This document shows, piece by piece, positions 1 to 10,799 of a DNA stretch of 64,000 nt. The notes under the pieces are model-generated. The model worked only from the letters and a program-made list of their open reading frames with translations. It made no database searches and was not told where the DNA came from. A program made the translations under genes and the position numbers. The DNA comes from Sipunculus nudus (taxonomy: Eukaryota; Annelida; Sipuncula; Golfingiida; Sipunculidae), in contig CM049316.1 in assembly GCA_026874595.1 (NCBI GenBank), forward strand, positions 33,175,339 through 33,239,338, read 5' to 3'. Each line of letters starts with the position of its first letter. Positions within the stretch are counted from its first letter, which is position 1.

Positions 1-54
1 TTGCTTGTCCATTATCAGATTTGCCGCTTGGTACCTCTTTATATCACTATGGTT

Positions 55-495
55 GTATTCTGTAGACGTATGCTGATAAGTCAGGATAGAGGACGTTAAC
101 TCTGAGGTAAGGACTCGAGAAATCAAGCAGAGTCAATATGGAGCCCAATAGGGGAAATATTTTGTCACTTATTATAAAATTTGTGTACTTTTGCGAACTA
201 CCAACAGAATATTTCAAAATAATAACACTATAAAATACACCAAGCTTTCTTCGGCAGCAGGAGCTATAAAGGTAATTATCAATTACAGTAAAAACTTGCA
301 TGTTTGAACTAACTTGAAAAGGTACATGATCATCCTAAATTTCCTTTTTTTAATTGCTTTATAATGACCTTTGTTATTGACTCGGACTAAGACTTTGACT
401 AGGGTTCCAAATGACTCATACTCGAAGATTGACGACTTAGACTCGAGTGGCCTGGACTGTGTCTTGCACTCGGACTTGGACTATATAACTACAAT
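55..495. repeat. GACTC-rich dispersed repeat, copy 1
   Basis: It shares ordered blocks with 50105-50490: 'ctctgaggtaaggactcgagaaatca', 'ggttccaaatgactcatactcgaag' and 'gactcgagtggcctggactgtg' correspond to similar strings in that copy. Built from variants of GACTCGGACTTGGACT. Confidence 0.6.
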
Positions 496-787
496 ACCAT
501 CCTATAAGCAGAGAGTTGTGTCAATCTTGTAAGTTTTGTTGTCAAAAACAATTAAATGAATGACTTTAAGCTACATATCCACTAATTCATATGTCAGTTG
601 GATTATTACAACAGTTTTTCATTGCAAAATGCATGCTGTTGTTAATAAACCGAAGTGAAAGCTTTTCTGCTTCTGTATACTGGTTAACATCAATATTGAT
701 TTGAATATGGTCTAATTGAAGAATACAACAAAGCTGTTCTAAGATGTCCTCATTGATGGCCCTAAATAAATATAAACGGACACGTAC

Positions 788-1050
788 ACACTAGGTAAAA
801 GGGGTTCCAGCTAGAACCGAAAAAAAATGGTTTTTCAGAGGGGACTGAGTGGGGTACCTTTAAGATTCTAGCTTGAACCTTAAAGACGGGGTTCTTTTTT
901 GGAACCTCCCTACTTAAAGTTCTTTTATGGAACCTGTAAGAAACTCAAAGGTTCCGAGAGGAACCCTCCCAGGTTCTTCATGGTGGGCTTAGTTGAAAGA
1001 TTCTAGGTGGAACCCAATATGTAGGGTTCTTTTGGGAACCTTCAATGCAG
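788..1050. repeat. GGTTC/GAACC palindromic word repeat
   Basis: Alternating GGTTCTTTT and GGAACCT words about every 20-40 bases form many small hairpins. A shorter relative lies at 3485-3570. Confidence 0.55.
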
Positions 1051-1880
1051 ATTTATTTTAGAACACATTCGAGGATGTCATATATTACGTTTAAGATAAA
1101 ATAATCACACGCCATATGTCCATATTTAAGGGAAATATAGTTTTGATAGGTAATATGAAAATTATTAGAGCATTTCTGATAGAAAGTTGGTAACTGCAAG
1201 GATCATGGCTGAAAAATCATATTTATAATTGTATCCAGTTAAAATGATAAATCCTTCCAGTCGAAATGAAAACATGTTGAAAACATGTTTTTTAGGGAGC
1301 ACATTTTGTAATTAGTTGTAAAGATCCCCTTGTGAAAAATGTGCAACAGCCAAATAGCATTAGCATATTTTTAGTGTCAATCACTGAAGTCGAATTATAA
1401 TTTTGTTGGGACAGGTGAATTCGGCCAATTTAAAACCCGGTTTTCTTTTCACAAAAAATAAATAATAATAAAAAACTACTACATAAATATAACATAATCT
1501 TTACTATATGTATAACTGGTTGTGAATATTTTTATTGACATCTGACTGATATAACATTCATCTTGGTGCATGTTGTTTGGGATTGAGCACAGGTATACCT
1601 TATCAGTCGCTCTTTCCCTGTACGTTTCATATAAGTAAACACGATCAAACAATTGTAAATGAACACTATGCGTCTTTCATGAACATGATAATGTCCTGCG
1701 TAACTTTTATGCTGACTTTATAACATGTATGGGTATGGGTAGTTTTATTGACCTGTGCGACTGTTTGGAAAACCCAATTTCTAACACTAATTGCCGCACA
1801 ATACGAAGACTTGGTGACAAATATTTATGGCCTAAGCTCTTAATTAAGCTTCCTCTGACACCGGGGACTTTATCCTTGGG

Positions 1881-2480
1881 CTATAAATTCGCCCCAGCCT
1901 CCCGCAAGAATGCAGACACAGACAAAGACTCCTCATCAAACCTGTCCCACATGCTGAAGATCCGTCCTAGTGTTTGTTTATATCGACGCCTTTGTGTCCT
2001 TTCAAGCTGCATGTTGGTCCTGAGCTGACCGTTCACATTCAACAGTTAATACTCTTCCTACAGTAGCTTAACCATCAGGTACAATGGCATCTTTCCTCTT
2101 GTCGCCTTGGAATTCAGGCGGCGATGCCAATCTTTCACATCGTTGTTAATGCGCACTGCTTCCCTATATATAGACAAGCTGCGAACACTCCACACTGAAC
2201 TACCTTACCAAGTAACGTTACACACCAAGTACTGGAGTGTCTCTGAAATCCATTCGTTCTTCCCCTTGTATGAAGTTGAAAGGCCAATGGAATTTGTTCA
2301 TGGGGTAAGAGGGGGAGGGCAAACAGTGACTTAAGGAACTGGTAAGTGCCAGCTTTTTTCATGTATAGGATTATGCAAGACTTAACTTCTAAATTTTCGC
2401 CCAGATTCTCCGACTCCAGTGAAACAGGCAGCCCTTCAGACGTATTGTTGGGAACTACCCTCTGACTCCTTGCCATATAG
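1881..2480 (-). pseudogene. Broken MULE/FLYWCH-type transposase relic (C-terminal part)
   Basis: Three pieces on the minus strand follow the order of the C-terminal part of MULE-like transposases. Piece one has FLKSLFALPLLPHEQIPLAF (about 2340-2270). Piece two has WSVRSLSIY, NNDVKDWHRRLNSKA and MPLYLMVKLL (2196-2061). Piece three has LERTQRRRYKQTLGRIF and MWDRFDEES (2024-1881). NNDVxxWHRRLN followed by an RRRYxxLxxRIFxxWDxxD block is typical of that family (established knowledge). The copy is dead: there is a frameshift near 2.2 kb, in-frame stops at 2058-2060 and 2046-2048, and no N-terminal catalytic part. The family call is from memory of motifs. Confidence 0.6.
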
Positions 2481-3000
2481 CTGAAAAATATGAAAAAAAA
2501 ATCATATGAATCTCGTTACATATTGGCACTTTAAAAGTGGATTGGAAATGCCAAATTAAAAGGTCTTGTATGATTTTATCTGCATATCTTGTATAGATAT
2601 CTGATATCTGTAATACGTATATAGGATATATGGGGGGGGGGGGATGAGCACCTTAAGGATTTTTGTATCACAGAAGTAATTAATCATCGTTATCATCAAA
2701 TTCTCTGTTTGATTTGAAGGAGATACTCTCGGAGAAAGGCAGTGAGACAAAAATACAGGATCCTTTAACGCTTTCAACAAAACAGATTTAAAACTAGATA
2801 TAATTAGACCATGGTCCTCAGAGGGCCCCGCAGTGAGAAATGCTGTTTTTAGATGTTACTTGAAAACTGTGGTAAGAAAAGCTTATGAAGACCTGGTGTT
2901 GTTCAGGTGCGAAGAAGAGACAAATTGAGGTCTCTACAAATTAACTGTTTTTTGATTGGAAGGGTATGAGTGATTCAGGGTTTATGAAACAAATGTGTAT

Positions 3001-3445
3001 AAATTTTCCCTGTGAATTTGGGAAAGCTGAAAAATGTTGTTGAGTTATCACGCACGAAAGAAAATCAGCGATTGTGCTGTGGCGGCCATATTCGAATTCT
3101 GACAGGTCTGTAATTCAATAGGTCTGGAGCCCTTCCTTATACATACCAATCATCTCTGTGTAAATGATAAAGATCAAGCTTGTTCTTGTTGAGATATCGA
3201 GTGCGATATCGAGTGCGATATCTAGTGCTCCGGCGGTCATTTTGGGATTCAGACAGACTTGTAATTTGATAAGGATAGTATCCTCATAGGTACCAATCAT
3301 CCCTGTGAATTGGGGAAAGCTGAACTATGTTGTTGTTGAGTTATCGCCGCGAAAAGAAAATCAGCCATTGGTCTGTGGTGGCCATATCAGAATTCCGACA
3401 AGTCTGTTATTCTACAGGTCTGGAGCCATTATAGGTAACAATCAT
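3001..3445. repeat. Imperfect tandem repeat, period about 293 bp
   Basis: The block from 'gggaaagctgaaaaatgttgttgag' to 'caatcatctctgtg' recurs about 293 bases later. A short 12-bp tandem (gcgatatcgagt) sits between at 3190-3225. Confidence 0.6.
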
Positions 3446-3484
3446 CCCTGTGAACCTTCAAATGCCAGATGAAACCACTTCACG

Positions 3485-3570
3485 GAGAAAAAGTTCTAGA
3501 GGGAACAATGGTTCTATCCAGAACCAAGAAGGTTTTTAAAAGAACCAGCAAGAACCTTTTTTTCTTAATG
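3485..3570. repeat. GGTTC/GAACC palindromic word repeat, short copy
   Basis: It contains agttctagagggaac, ggttctatccagaacc and aaagaaccagcaagaacc. Same style as 788-1050; the two could be the ends of one old element. Confidence 0.45.
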
Positions 3571-5785
3571 TGTATGTGCAACCAACAGTTTGCGCTGTAA
3601 TGCTGCGTGAAAGCTTCCTAAAAAGTCTAAAATTTGCATCATTTCATCCTTTATATACTGATATGTTAGTCAAGCACCAAAATGCTTGATTATTAAGCTT
3701 GTAAATGTGTTTCAGTAGGATTGTTTGTATCTAACATCTAAATGCGATGAATTTTTGTTTTATCAAGCCTTTTCGTCACAGGGTTTCAAGCCAAAATCGT
3801 TTAACAAAAATTGTAGGTGTTCTTTCCGGTTTAATGGAGGTTTGTGTACATGAAAAGTTAAGACATAAAGGTCTGCCTTCGTACCCTAACAGTGTTAAGA
3901 CAGGAAGATGTGCCTTATGTGTATAACCAGGAAGGTATGACATCTTGCCCAAACTGTTAGGGCATGAAGCTTTCCCATATCATTAACTTACACGCATCGA
4001 ACTGCATCAAGCATTCCAGAAATCTCTGAAGCAGTAATCAAGGTATTGAACACATCACAGAAAAAATTCAATTATTGTGCACGCAGGTATTACAAGTGTT
4101 ACGGAACCTAATAACAACAGATCACGCAATTGTGATCAGCACAAATTTTATTACGGAGATAATAAAAATATCAGATTCTGTAACACTAGGCAGCGTGAAA
4201 TATCTAGGGGAATGAATAAAGAAGTCAGTGTTTTTTTGTTAACCAATAATTATAATTTATTCTCAGAACAATCCTAACATTACAATACACTAAATCAATA
4301 CAAATACACAGTATAACAATAAAAATGTACAGTAGCCGAGTTTCCGGATCCTAGGCTTTGATTCTGGATACCACCACTGTCACAGCTCAACAAGAGTCCT
4401 TTTACATAAGTAATCCACGTAAAGAAACATCTAGAACAAAAAACGCCGTGTCTCTACGCTACAGACGCCACACGCGAGCCAGCGCCCAACAAGCGAGGTT
4501 CCCATAGCAACGAACTATGCCTGCGCTACACGAATCAGAATGTCAACAGACACATGTTAAACTCCTGCACACAATAAAACAGATACCTGTAACACACGGT
4601 ACATCCATTGTGTCAATTTTTATAGATTAGTGTTTTTTATTCATGAATCAATCCTTGCTTACTACTTTTTTAATATATTTTAGATGACTATTTTCATTCT
4701 TTACGACACCAAAAGAGTGTCTTTTGTCTTTTCCTGAATAATGATGTGAATAACGAAAAGTAGGGCAATGGAATAAATCGGTTTTCAAGAAAGCACTGAA
4801 TACCTGTTGTATTTTCGAATCAACTGAGATATGGTTTTACGATTTTAGTTATATTTTTGCAAGGTCATCTCATTTATTATTTATTTACACATTTATTTTT
4901 TATTTGCTCTTAGACTTTTATGCCTGATGATGTTGTCCATTCTGGTATAAAACTGATTATTGACCAGTTTAATACCGTGTTTACAAAGGGACAAAGAGCG
5001 GCTTTGAAGCATCTACATGTATTGTCTGTGGAAGCTGAAACATAATAAACTAAATCCTAAGATTAAATGTAACATAATACAAAATAAATTACGTAGTGGA
5101 CCATTAATTCGTTATATTAATATTAATTCTGATTAACAATGGCAAACCTTGTTCCCCTGCTCATACTTTGATGAGGAATTCGATAACAGTATGTCTGTTT
5201 TATATTTGATAGATCGTATTCCTCCAGCCTTGTAACACTCATCTTATTTCAATTCAAAGGCAGCAAACTACTTTCTCTCCCACGTTTAAAACTAGCTAGT
5301 TTCAGTACCTAAATCAACATCTGCTGTGCTCAAACTTACTGACTGAAACAATAATCCAGCCAAAGCAAATGTCTACAAAGGCAAAATAATGCCAAAATAC
5401 TCGAACTGCAAAATAATTCGATTTTACAGAATGATACACTAATGCTAGTATAATAGCACGCAGCACATAGCAACGACAGGCAAATTAATGTTCCAGTAAT
5501 TGAATATGATCATTAGAATGCCATGCATAAGTCAGCTTTGACATCACTGTCGCATTGCTTTTAATGAATGAGAATGAAAGGTAACATCCAAAGACAATGA
5601 TATGTTATTATTAAGCATTCTGGATCTCAGATTTTGTATATACACGGGACTGGAAATAATCGAGAAGTCATAATCTGTCGTTGAGACGATAGGCCGAGTC
5701 TCTGAGCTTTTATCGGTATTCCGTTCCTTCGTGTTCTGGGTGTGGTAATCATTGCCTTAAGCTTAGGTCTCCCTAAAACGCACAC
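3571..5785. other. Non-coding stretch, no gene seen
   Basis: AT-rich with short, motif-free ORFs only. The one island of interest is a CpG-richer patch at about 4440-4560 with an X-box-like word (4498-4511). Confidence 0.6.
4498..4511. promoter_or_regulatory. X-box-like RFX motif
   Basis: GTTCCCATAGCAAC matches the imperfect palindrome GTHNYYATRRNAAC bound by RFX factors. It lies in a local CpG-rich patch but no gene start is visible next to it, so it may be chance. Confidence 0.25.
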
Positions 5786-6486
5786 TTTTCATGGGGCACC
5801 CGAACAATTTGCGAAGGAATCGAGTTTCGAAAAAATGGCAAATGTCGTGACAATCGAGCCGTAAACCATTCATGCGCAGTTTGTGCGAAATTCTTACACA
5901 AAGAATGTGCGAATGTCGTGTGTAGCGCTGCCAGCACAAACACGAAGAACATACGACTAAAACAACATGAAGGTCGCACGAATCTCGGGCAACATTTGTG
6001 CCAACATTGCGAGATACAGGCAAACTTTGTGCGCATATTTCGGGAATAACGACATTTGTGCGACATTGGTACATATGCTTCTCTGGCGAAGTCATCTGCT
6101 CTCAAGAAGTACTTGAACAGGTCGTGAATAGGTCGAGAAATGATCGGATGAACTTCGCTGCTTTCGCGAGACATTCTCCAAACATTCCGAATCTGTTTAC
6201 AGTTTCACGAAGATTTTGCGAACATCACGCACGTCGAGAGAATGTCGTACGCATATGACGAAGGTTTTTAGACATTTTCAAAAGCAAATGACGAACGAAT
6301 CACGACCCAGGATGCTGGAAACGTTCGCAAGAAATTTCAAACTTTTTTTAAATTCCCGCCGAATTCCTGCGAACAATTGACGATGCATCCGAACCCCCGC
6401 GCATGTTTTGATAACCTTTTGAGCCTGAAATACGAACGTTGGACTATGCCATATTTTCGACATTCGCATCGTGTGCCCCGTGAAAA
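5786..6486. repeat. CpG-rich fold-back element
   Basis: It is bounded by inverted ends TTTTCATGGGGCACCCGA and TCGTGTGCCCCGTGAAAA. The inside is packed with TTCGCG, GTGCGA and similar words, unlike the AT-rich surroundings. It resembles 16660-17240. Several ORFs overlap on both strands but show no protein family. Confidence 0.6.
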
Positions 6487-6599
6487 CCCTGCTTTAAGCC
6501 TAGTGACCCGTAGTCAATCGTCATCAACCGTCTTCAATCGGCAAAGTGTCCCGGTCGAGTTGTACATGCAATACTTTGCCGGGGTCAATCGGTATGAAA

Positions 6600-6960
6600 A
6601 CGGAATCGTATCAACCCTACTAGAGCCCTAGTAGAACCCTAGGCCCACCGCTATAGCCGAAGAGGCCCGTAGCAAACCCCTATTTCCGCATTTCGGGAAC
6701 CGGGTCACTTTCAAAAGAACCATTTCGGTTCACTTACACACAAGGGCAGCACTGCGGGGTTTCACGGTTCTTGTACAAATCATTAGGTTCTAGGTACGTT
6801 TTGGCCAAGGTTTCACTCCGATCGACTTAATTTATTTACGGGTGCGTCTCGGCCCTACTAGGGCTTACTAAGGTTACGGCCCGGCGAACGGATAGCTACG
6901 CCTTGCGTCGTTTTACTAGGGTTCAGAGGGATTCTAGTCGGATGTCAGGAAGGTCTCCTA
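6600..6960. repeat. CpG-rich ACCCTAG/CGGTTC word block
   Basis: Recurrent words such as agaaccctag, ggcccgtag and ctacggtt occur in an otherwise AT-rich region. The same vocabulary recurs at 9840-10670. Confidence 0.45.
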
Positions 6961-9284
6961 CGGTTAGACCAATTCTGACGATGGAAAAAAATGAAAAAAA
7001 AAACCATTGAAATTATATAAATGCCGGCCCCGGCATCCTTCTCTTCAATTCTTGATTTAGCAGTATGATCCATTGACCTTGCTTATGAGGTCATGAAGGC
7101 CCCTTTTCACCTCTGTCTTTGCATCATATAACTGGCTTTTGTGCAGGTTTCTGTAATACTTATATTCTAGATGCACCCGTGGAAATTCCACGGTTCTATT
7201 AGATAAATACGTGTAGCTTTGTAATGAGCTGTTAGGGACAGAATGTCGCTTATTTTAATTCAGAGCTTTTCGCAGGGACTTTTCTTTATATGGTTCATGA
7301 TATAAAGATTATTTGTGCTAGAATTCTCCAGGAAGCCTCCTTCCCCAAAATGGCAAAGAATGGCAAATTATGTTATCCAAGAAATCTCACAAAGAAAAAC
7401 GTATTAAAAAAAGACGTGAGCCCACAAAGTGAACGAACTCTGAGTGAGAACGTTTTTTATATATACAAAATTGGTACCACATCGTCATTTCTGCAGTGAT
7501 GCCAATATAATAGATATAACTTATATATATAATAACCATCTACTAAAAAATACTTTGAAGAAATTATATAAATTTAATATGACCATAGCAAATGAAAGTT
7601 TTTGAAAGATACTAAGTATTACTTGAAGCTCCAAGGACTCCATGAAAAAGATGTTTTCAGTTGAGTGTAGTCATAGGCAGAAATGTATGTCGTTGAAGGT
7701 TCTTGCACGCGATACGCAACGTATATTACTGCCAGGCTCAGGTAAGCAGATTCCAACAGTATTAAACTTTTGTCCTGAGCTTTGATGATTGTCATAGAAT
7801 AAACAGGTCTGATCGAAAACTGACAACGATGGAAGATAAAAGGCGGGTTAATTTCTTCTGTTCCATGTCTATGGATACAACAGAACTTTAGCCTTCGTTC
7901 GTTGCTTTGTCTCTAACCAAATTAGCGATAAACAATATGTACGGATTTTGCTTGAAACCCGAAGAGGGTTAGGGTAAAACTGTTTTTGTAATTCATTAAA
8001 CTTTTGAGGTAATAAGAATCATCAATAATTTTTTTCTTATATAGCATTTTGACAACGGATTCCTTTACCCTCGTTTGGATACCACTCGTCAGGTGAACCA
8101 GTGTTACGTATACATGAAACGTGTACACATGAACACATGACTGATAAGGAGATTCTGGCGGAGGTTTGTAGGCTCCGAATACAGAATCTATTTTCTTAAT
8201 GGAATCCCACACAGTTTAAAGGTGTATTAATAACATGTTTTTCTATGTTTCATAGTCCCTGGAGTTTGCGGATCTTTAAAGATATGCATCCTACCCCCCC
8301 CCCCCCCCACCCCCCGCCCCCGAATGATATTGAAGTTGTGGAGCTTCCTTTTGAACTTTTTTTCCAACCAACCAATAACTTGATCAAGCTATTAAAACCA
8401 TGGTTATCATGGAAACATACTTATGAATGTATTGAAATCAGCATACCTGTATAAAATGTGTGCCAAACGGTGGTCGTGTATAACTGGTCTCAGTTTCCTG
8501 TGCGAATCCAACTGAAAAAAACCCTCGCATTGAAAGCGGGACCACATGGCCTTTGTATAGCGCTTGAATTAAAAAACCTTCACTTCCTTTTGAGGGAGTA
8601 AAATTCCTTTAGAGGCGTTATAATGGAGATGCAGGTCAACTGGGATTAAATGCGAGCCGCTTGACCGCATATTATCTGGCTCCGGCAGAACATGTCTCTG
8701 GCCATGGTTTAACAGGCCAGTTAGCTCAATTTAAAAACAAATTCCCAAGGCGCCTCCTGAAAGAGCGTCACATGCGTGGAGGACCTTGAAGCACAAAAGA
8801 AATAAGGGTACCTTACGGGGAAATATTAAAAATATTTATTATGCAGCTTATAGGAATAATCCCGCAAAAGATAACGCAATTGTCCCAGAAGAGCGCACCG
8901 ACGATACGTGTGCGGAATTGGGAGAGTCAAATCAGAGCGGAAACAGGTAAACCATTCCGTAGAAAAAAAAACTACGTATTAATTATATAGATATTTTGCT
9001 ATATTTACCTTCATAATCTATTTATAATATTCATAAATTATGTATTGTAATTTATGCAAACTCTATGTCAGCTGGTAATGGTTTTTAATATATAAAAGGC
9101 TTCCGTCTCTGATTTTCCTGGTCCGTTGACCTTCAATTGCTTTATAAGTGGGCCCTGTAGGCCTCAATCTATGCAGACGCGGAACGCTTGATTATAAGTT
9201 TGTGCAGTTCTGACATGGACTTAAAATAAACGCCTCTTTTCTTCTGTCCTTGTGGCACTGATTCTTTCCCCTCTTGCTCCGTTA
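6961..9284. other. Non-coding stretch, no gene seen
   Basis: AT-rich sequence with short ORFs that show no motifs and a homopolymer C tract near 8297. Nothing further is supported. Confidence 0.6.
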
Positions 9285-9292
9285 CTGTGGTC

Positions 9293-9401
9293 CAGCGGCG
9301 TCAATTTTTCTTCCAGGGTGGGGGGGGGGGATGACTTTATATGTACACACACACACAAATATATATATATATACCTTTTCAGCGTCTCCGAGTTACATAT
9401 T

Positions 9402-9441
<40 letters not shown>

Positions 9442-9653
9442 ATCATATTTCAAATACTTGTAATGTTTTTGAAAATAAGTTATGTTGTGAATTCTAAGCA
9501 AGGTTTAGATATAACATTTTTTAGTAAATGGATCCAGTCTTTAATTCTGTTTATTAATATATTTCATTTGCAATATTATAATATTATTCTCTGAAAAGTG
9601 GGGGGGGGGGTGATTACATTGACCATCCCCCCCCCCCTTTATTGACGCCCCTG
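9293..9653. mobile_element. hAT-type MITE (361 bp)
   Basis: The ends CAGCGGCGTCAA and TTGACGCCCCTG are inverted repeats with one mismatch. They are flanked by near-identical 8-bp target duplications CTGTGGTC (9285-9292) and CTGTGGGC (9654-9661). An 8-bp duplication and CAGNGGCG ends are hallmarks of hAT transposons. No transposase; a G-run and a CA/TA microsatellite lie near the left end. Sister copy at 43355-43706. Confidence 0.8.
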
Positions 9654-9839
9654 CTGTGGGCAGAGCTTGGAAACCTCATCATCAAACTGATTCTCTGTTG
9701 ATACTGATTCTTGGGGGGCTTTTGGACTTGCTCTAAATTCCTGATTTTCCTTTACAGGAATATGAAAATCTAATTAAGAATTTAAACTGCTCAGACAGCG
9801 AAACTGTATAGAAATGGCAAATGCGTGAATTTTCATATA

Positions 9840-10670
9840 CGCTGTGCGGGCCTCGAGCTAAGTCGTGCGGGCGTCAATACAGCACCGTATTGGACCTTAG
9901 TAAACCGTAGTTATAACCAGTTATAACTGGGGCCCTGCCAGAGCCGGGGTGACCGTACCTGCGACCTATTGGCACCCTGTTTGTACCAAAGTTGAACGGG
10001 ATAATCGGCTTTTACAGTACTTAAACCCTACAGGAACCGTAAATGGCCCGTAGGAGAACCCTACTAAAACCTTAGAAGGACCATCAGTACAGAATTCAAC
10101 CCGGCTTTAGTGGCAAATCCGTGGAAAACCGTAGCAGAGGGGAACCGGAATGCGCCGGGGCAAACCGGGAGGCAAAACCGGGAATGTGTGACAGGGGCTT
10201 ATTTCACGTTCATCTACAGTGCTGCTACGGCATTGTCATGGTTATAACCATGTTCTTCTACGGTAAAACGTGACTTGCCGTAGAAGAACGTAGACAGGCC
10301 CCTTCCCCCAGTACTCGCCACGTTCTCGCTTCGGTACTGCAACTGCGTCACGGTTATCGCGTTCGGTCACTCTTTTCTCACGGTAAAAGGCAATGGACAA
10401 CTTTCTGGGAAGATAAGAGCATTACCGTAGGCAACTCCCAGGTTTGACACGTTAAATCAGTTTTTTTTCCAGTGTACCACGAGGTGTAAATATTTGTGTC
10501 AGGTGCAACGTTCCTTTACGTTCGTTTTGAACATTTTAAAGAAAACGTGGGCCCTGCACGACGACTCATGTTCATTCACGTCTCCCTACGGTGTCCTACG
10601 GTTAAGGCCACGTCCAACCAAATCCTTCCACGACCTTCAAGAACGAAGTGAACGTGGTAAGTAAGACCTA
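9840..10670. repeat. CpG-rich CCGTAG/TTATAACC word block
   Basis: Repeated small palindromes (gttataaccagttataac, ctacggtaaaacgtgacttgccgtag) and CCGTAG/ACGGTT words. Related in vocabulary to 6600-6960. No coding signal. Confidence 0.5.
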
Positions 10671-10679
10671 GGCTTTACT

Positions 10680-10765
10680 GGCGCCTGCAACTCCTCGGCT
10701 GAGATTCACACTCACGATCTCCTGGCTTTAAGCTCTGTGCTTTACCCATAGACCACAGAAGACGA
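10680..10765 (-). repeat. tRNA-derived SINE head
   Basis: On the minus strand TGTGGTCTATGGGTAAAGC resembles a tRNA D-arm/box A, and 28 bases on, AGATCGTGAGTGTGAATCTC resembles a T-arm/box B with one core change (GTGTGAATC for GTTCGAATC). It does not fold as a full functional tRNA by eye, so a SINE or tRNA pseudogene is preferred. Confidence 0.5.
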
Positions 10766-10799
10766 AGTTGGAACAGGAGACTCGAAATAAGAAGTCCAA

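Noticed and set aside
5763-6631. Cluster of overlapping ORFs of 63-133 codons on both strands
   Set aside because: All lie in a CpG-rich fold-back block poor in stop codons; no family motif and no consistent strand.
10680-10765. Functional tRNA gene on the minus strand
   Set aside because: The box B core is altered and the acceptor arm does not pair convincingly; a SINE head or tRNA pseudogene fits better.
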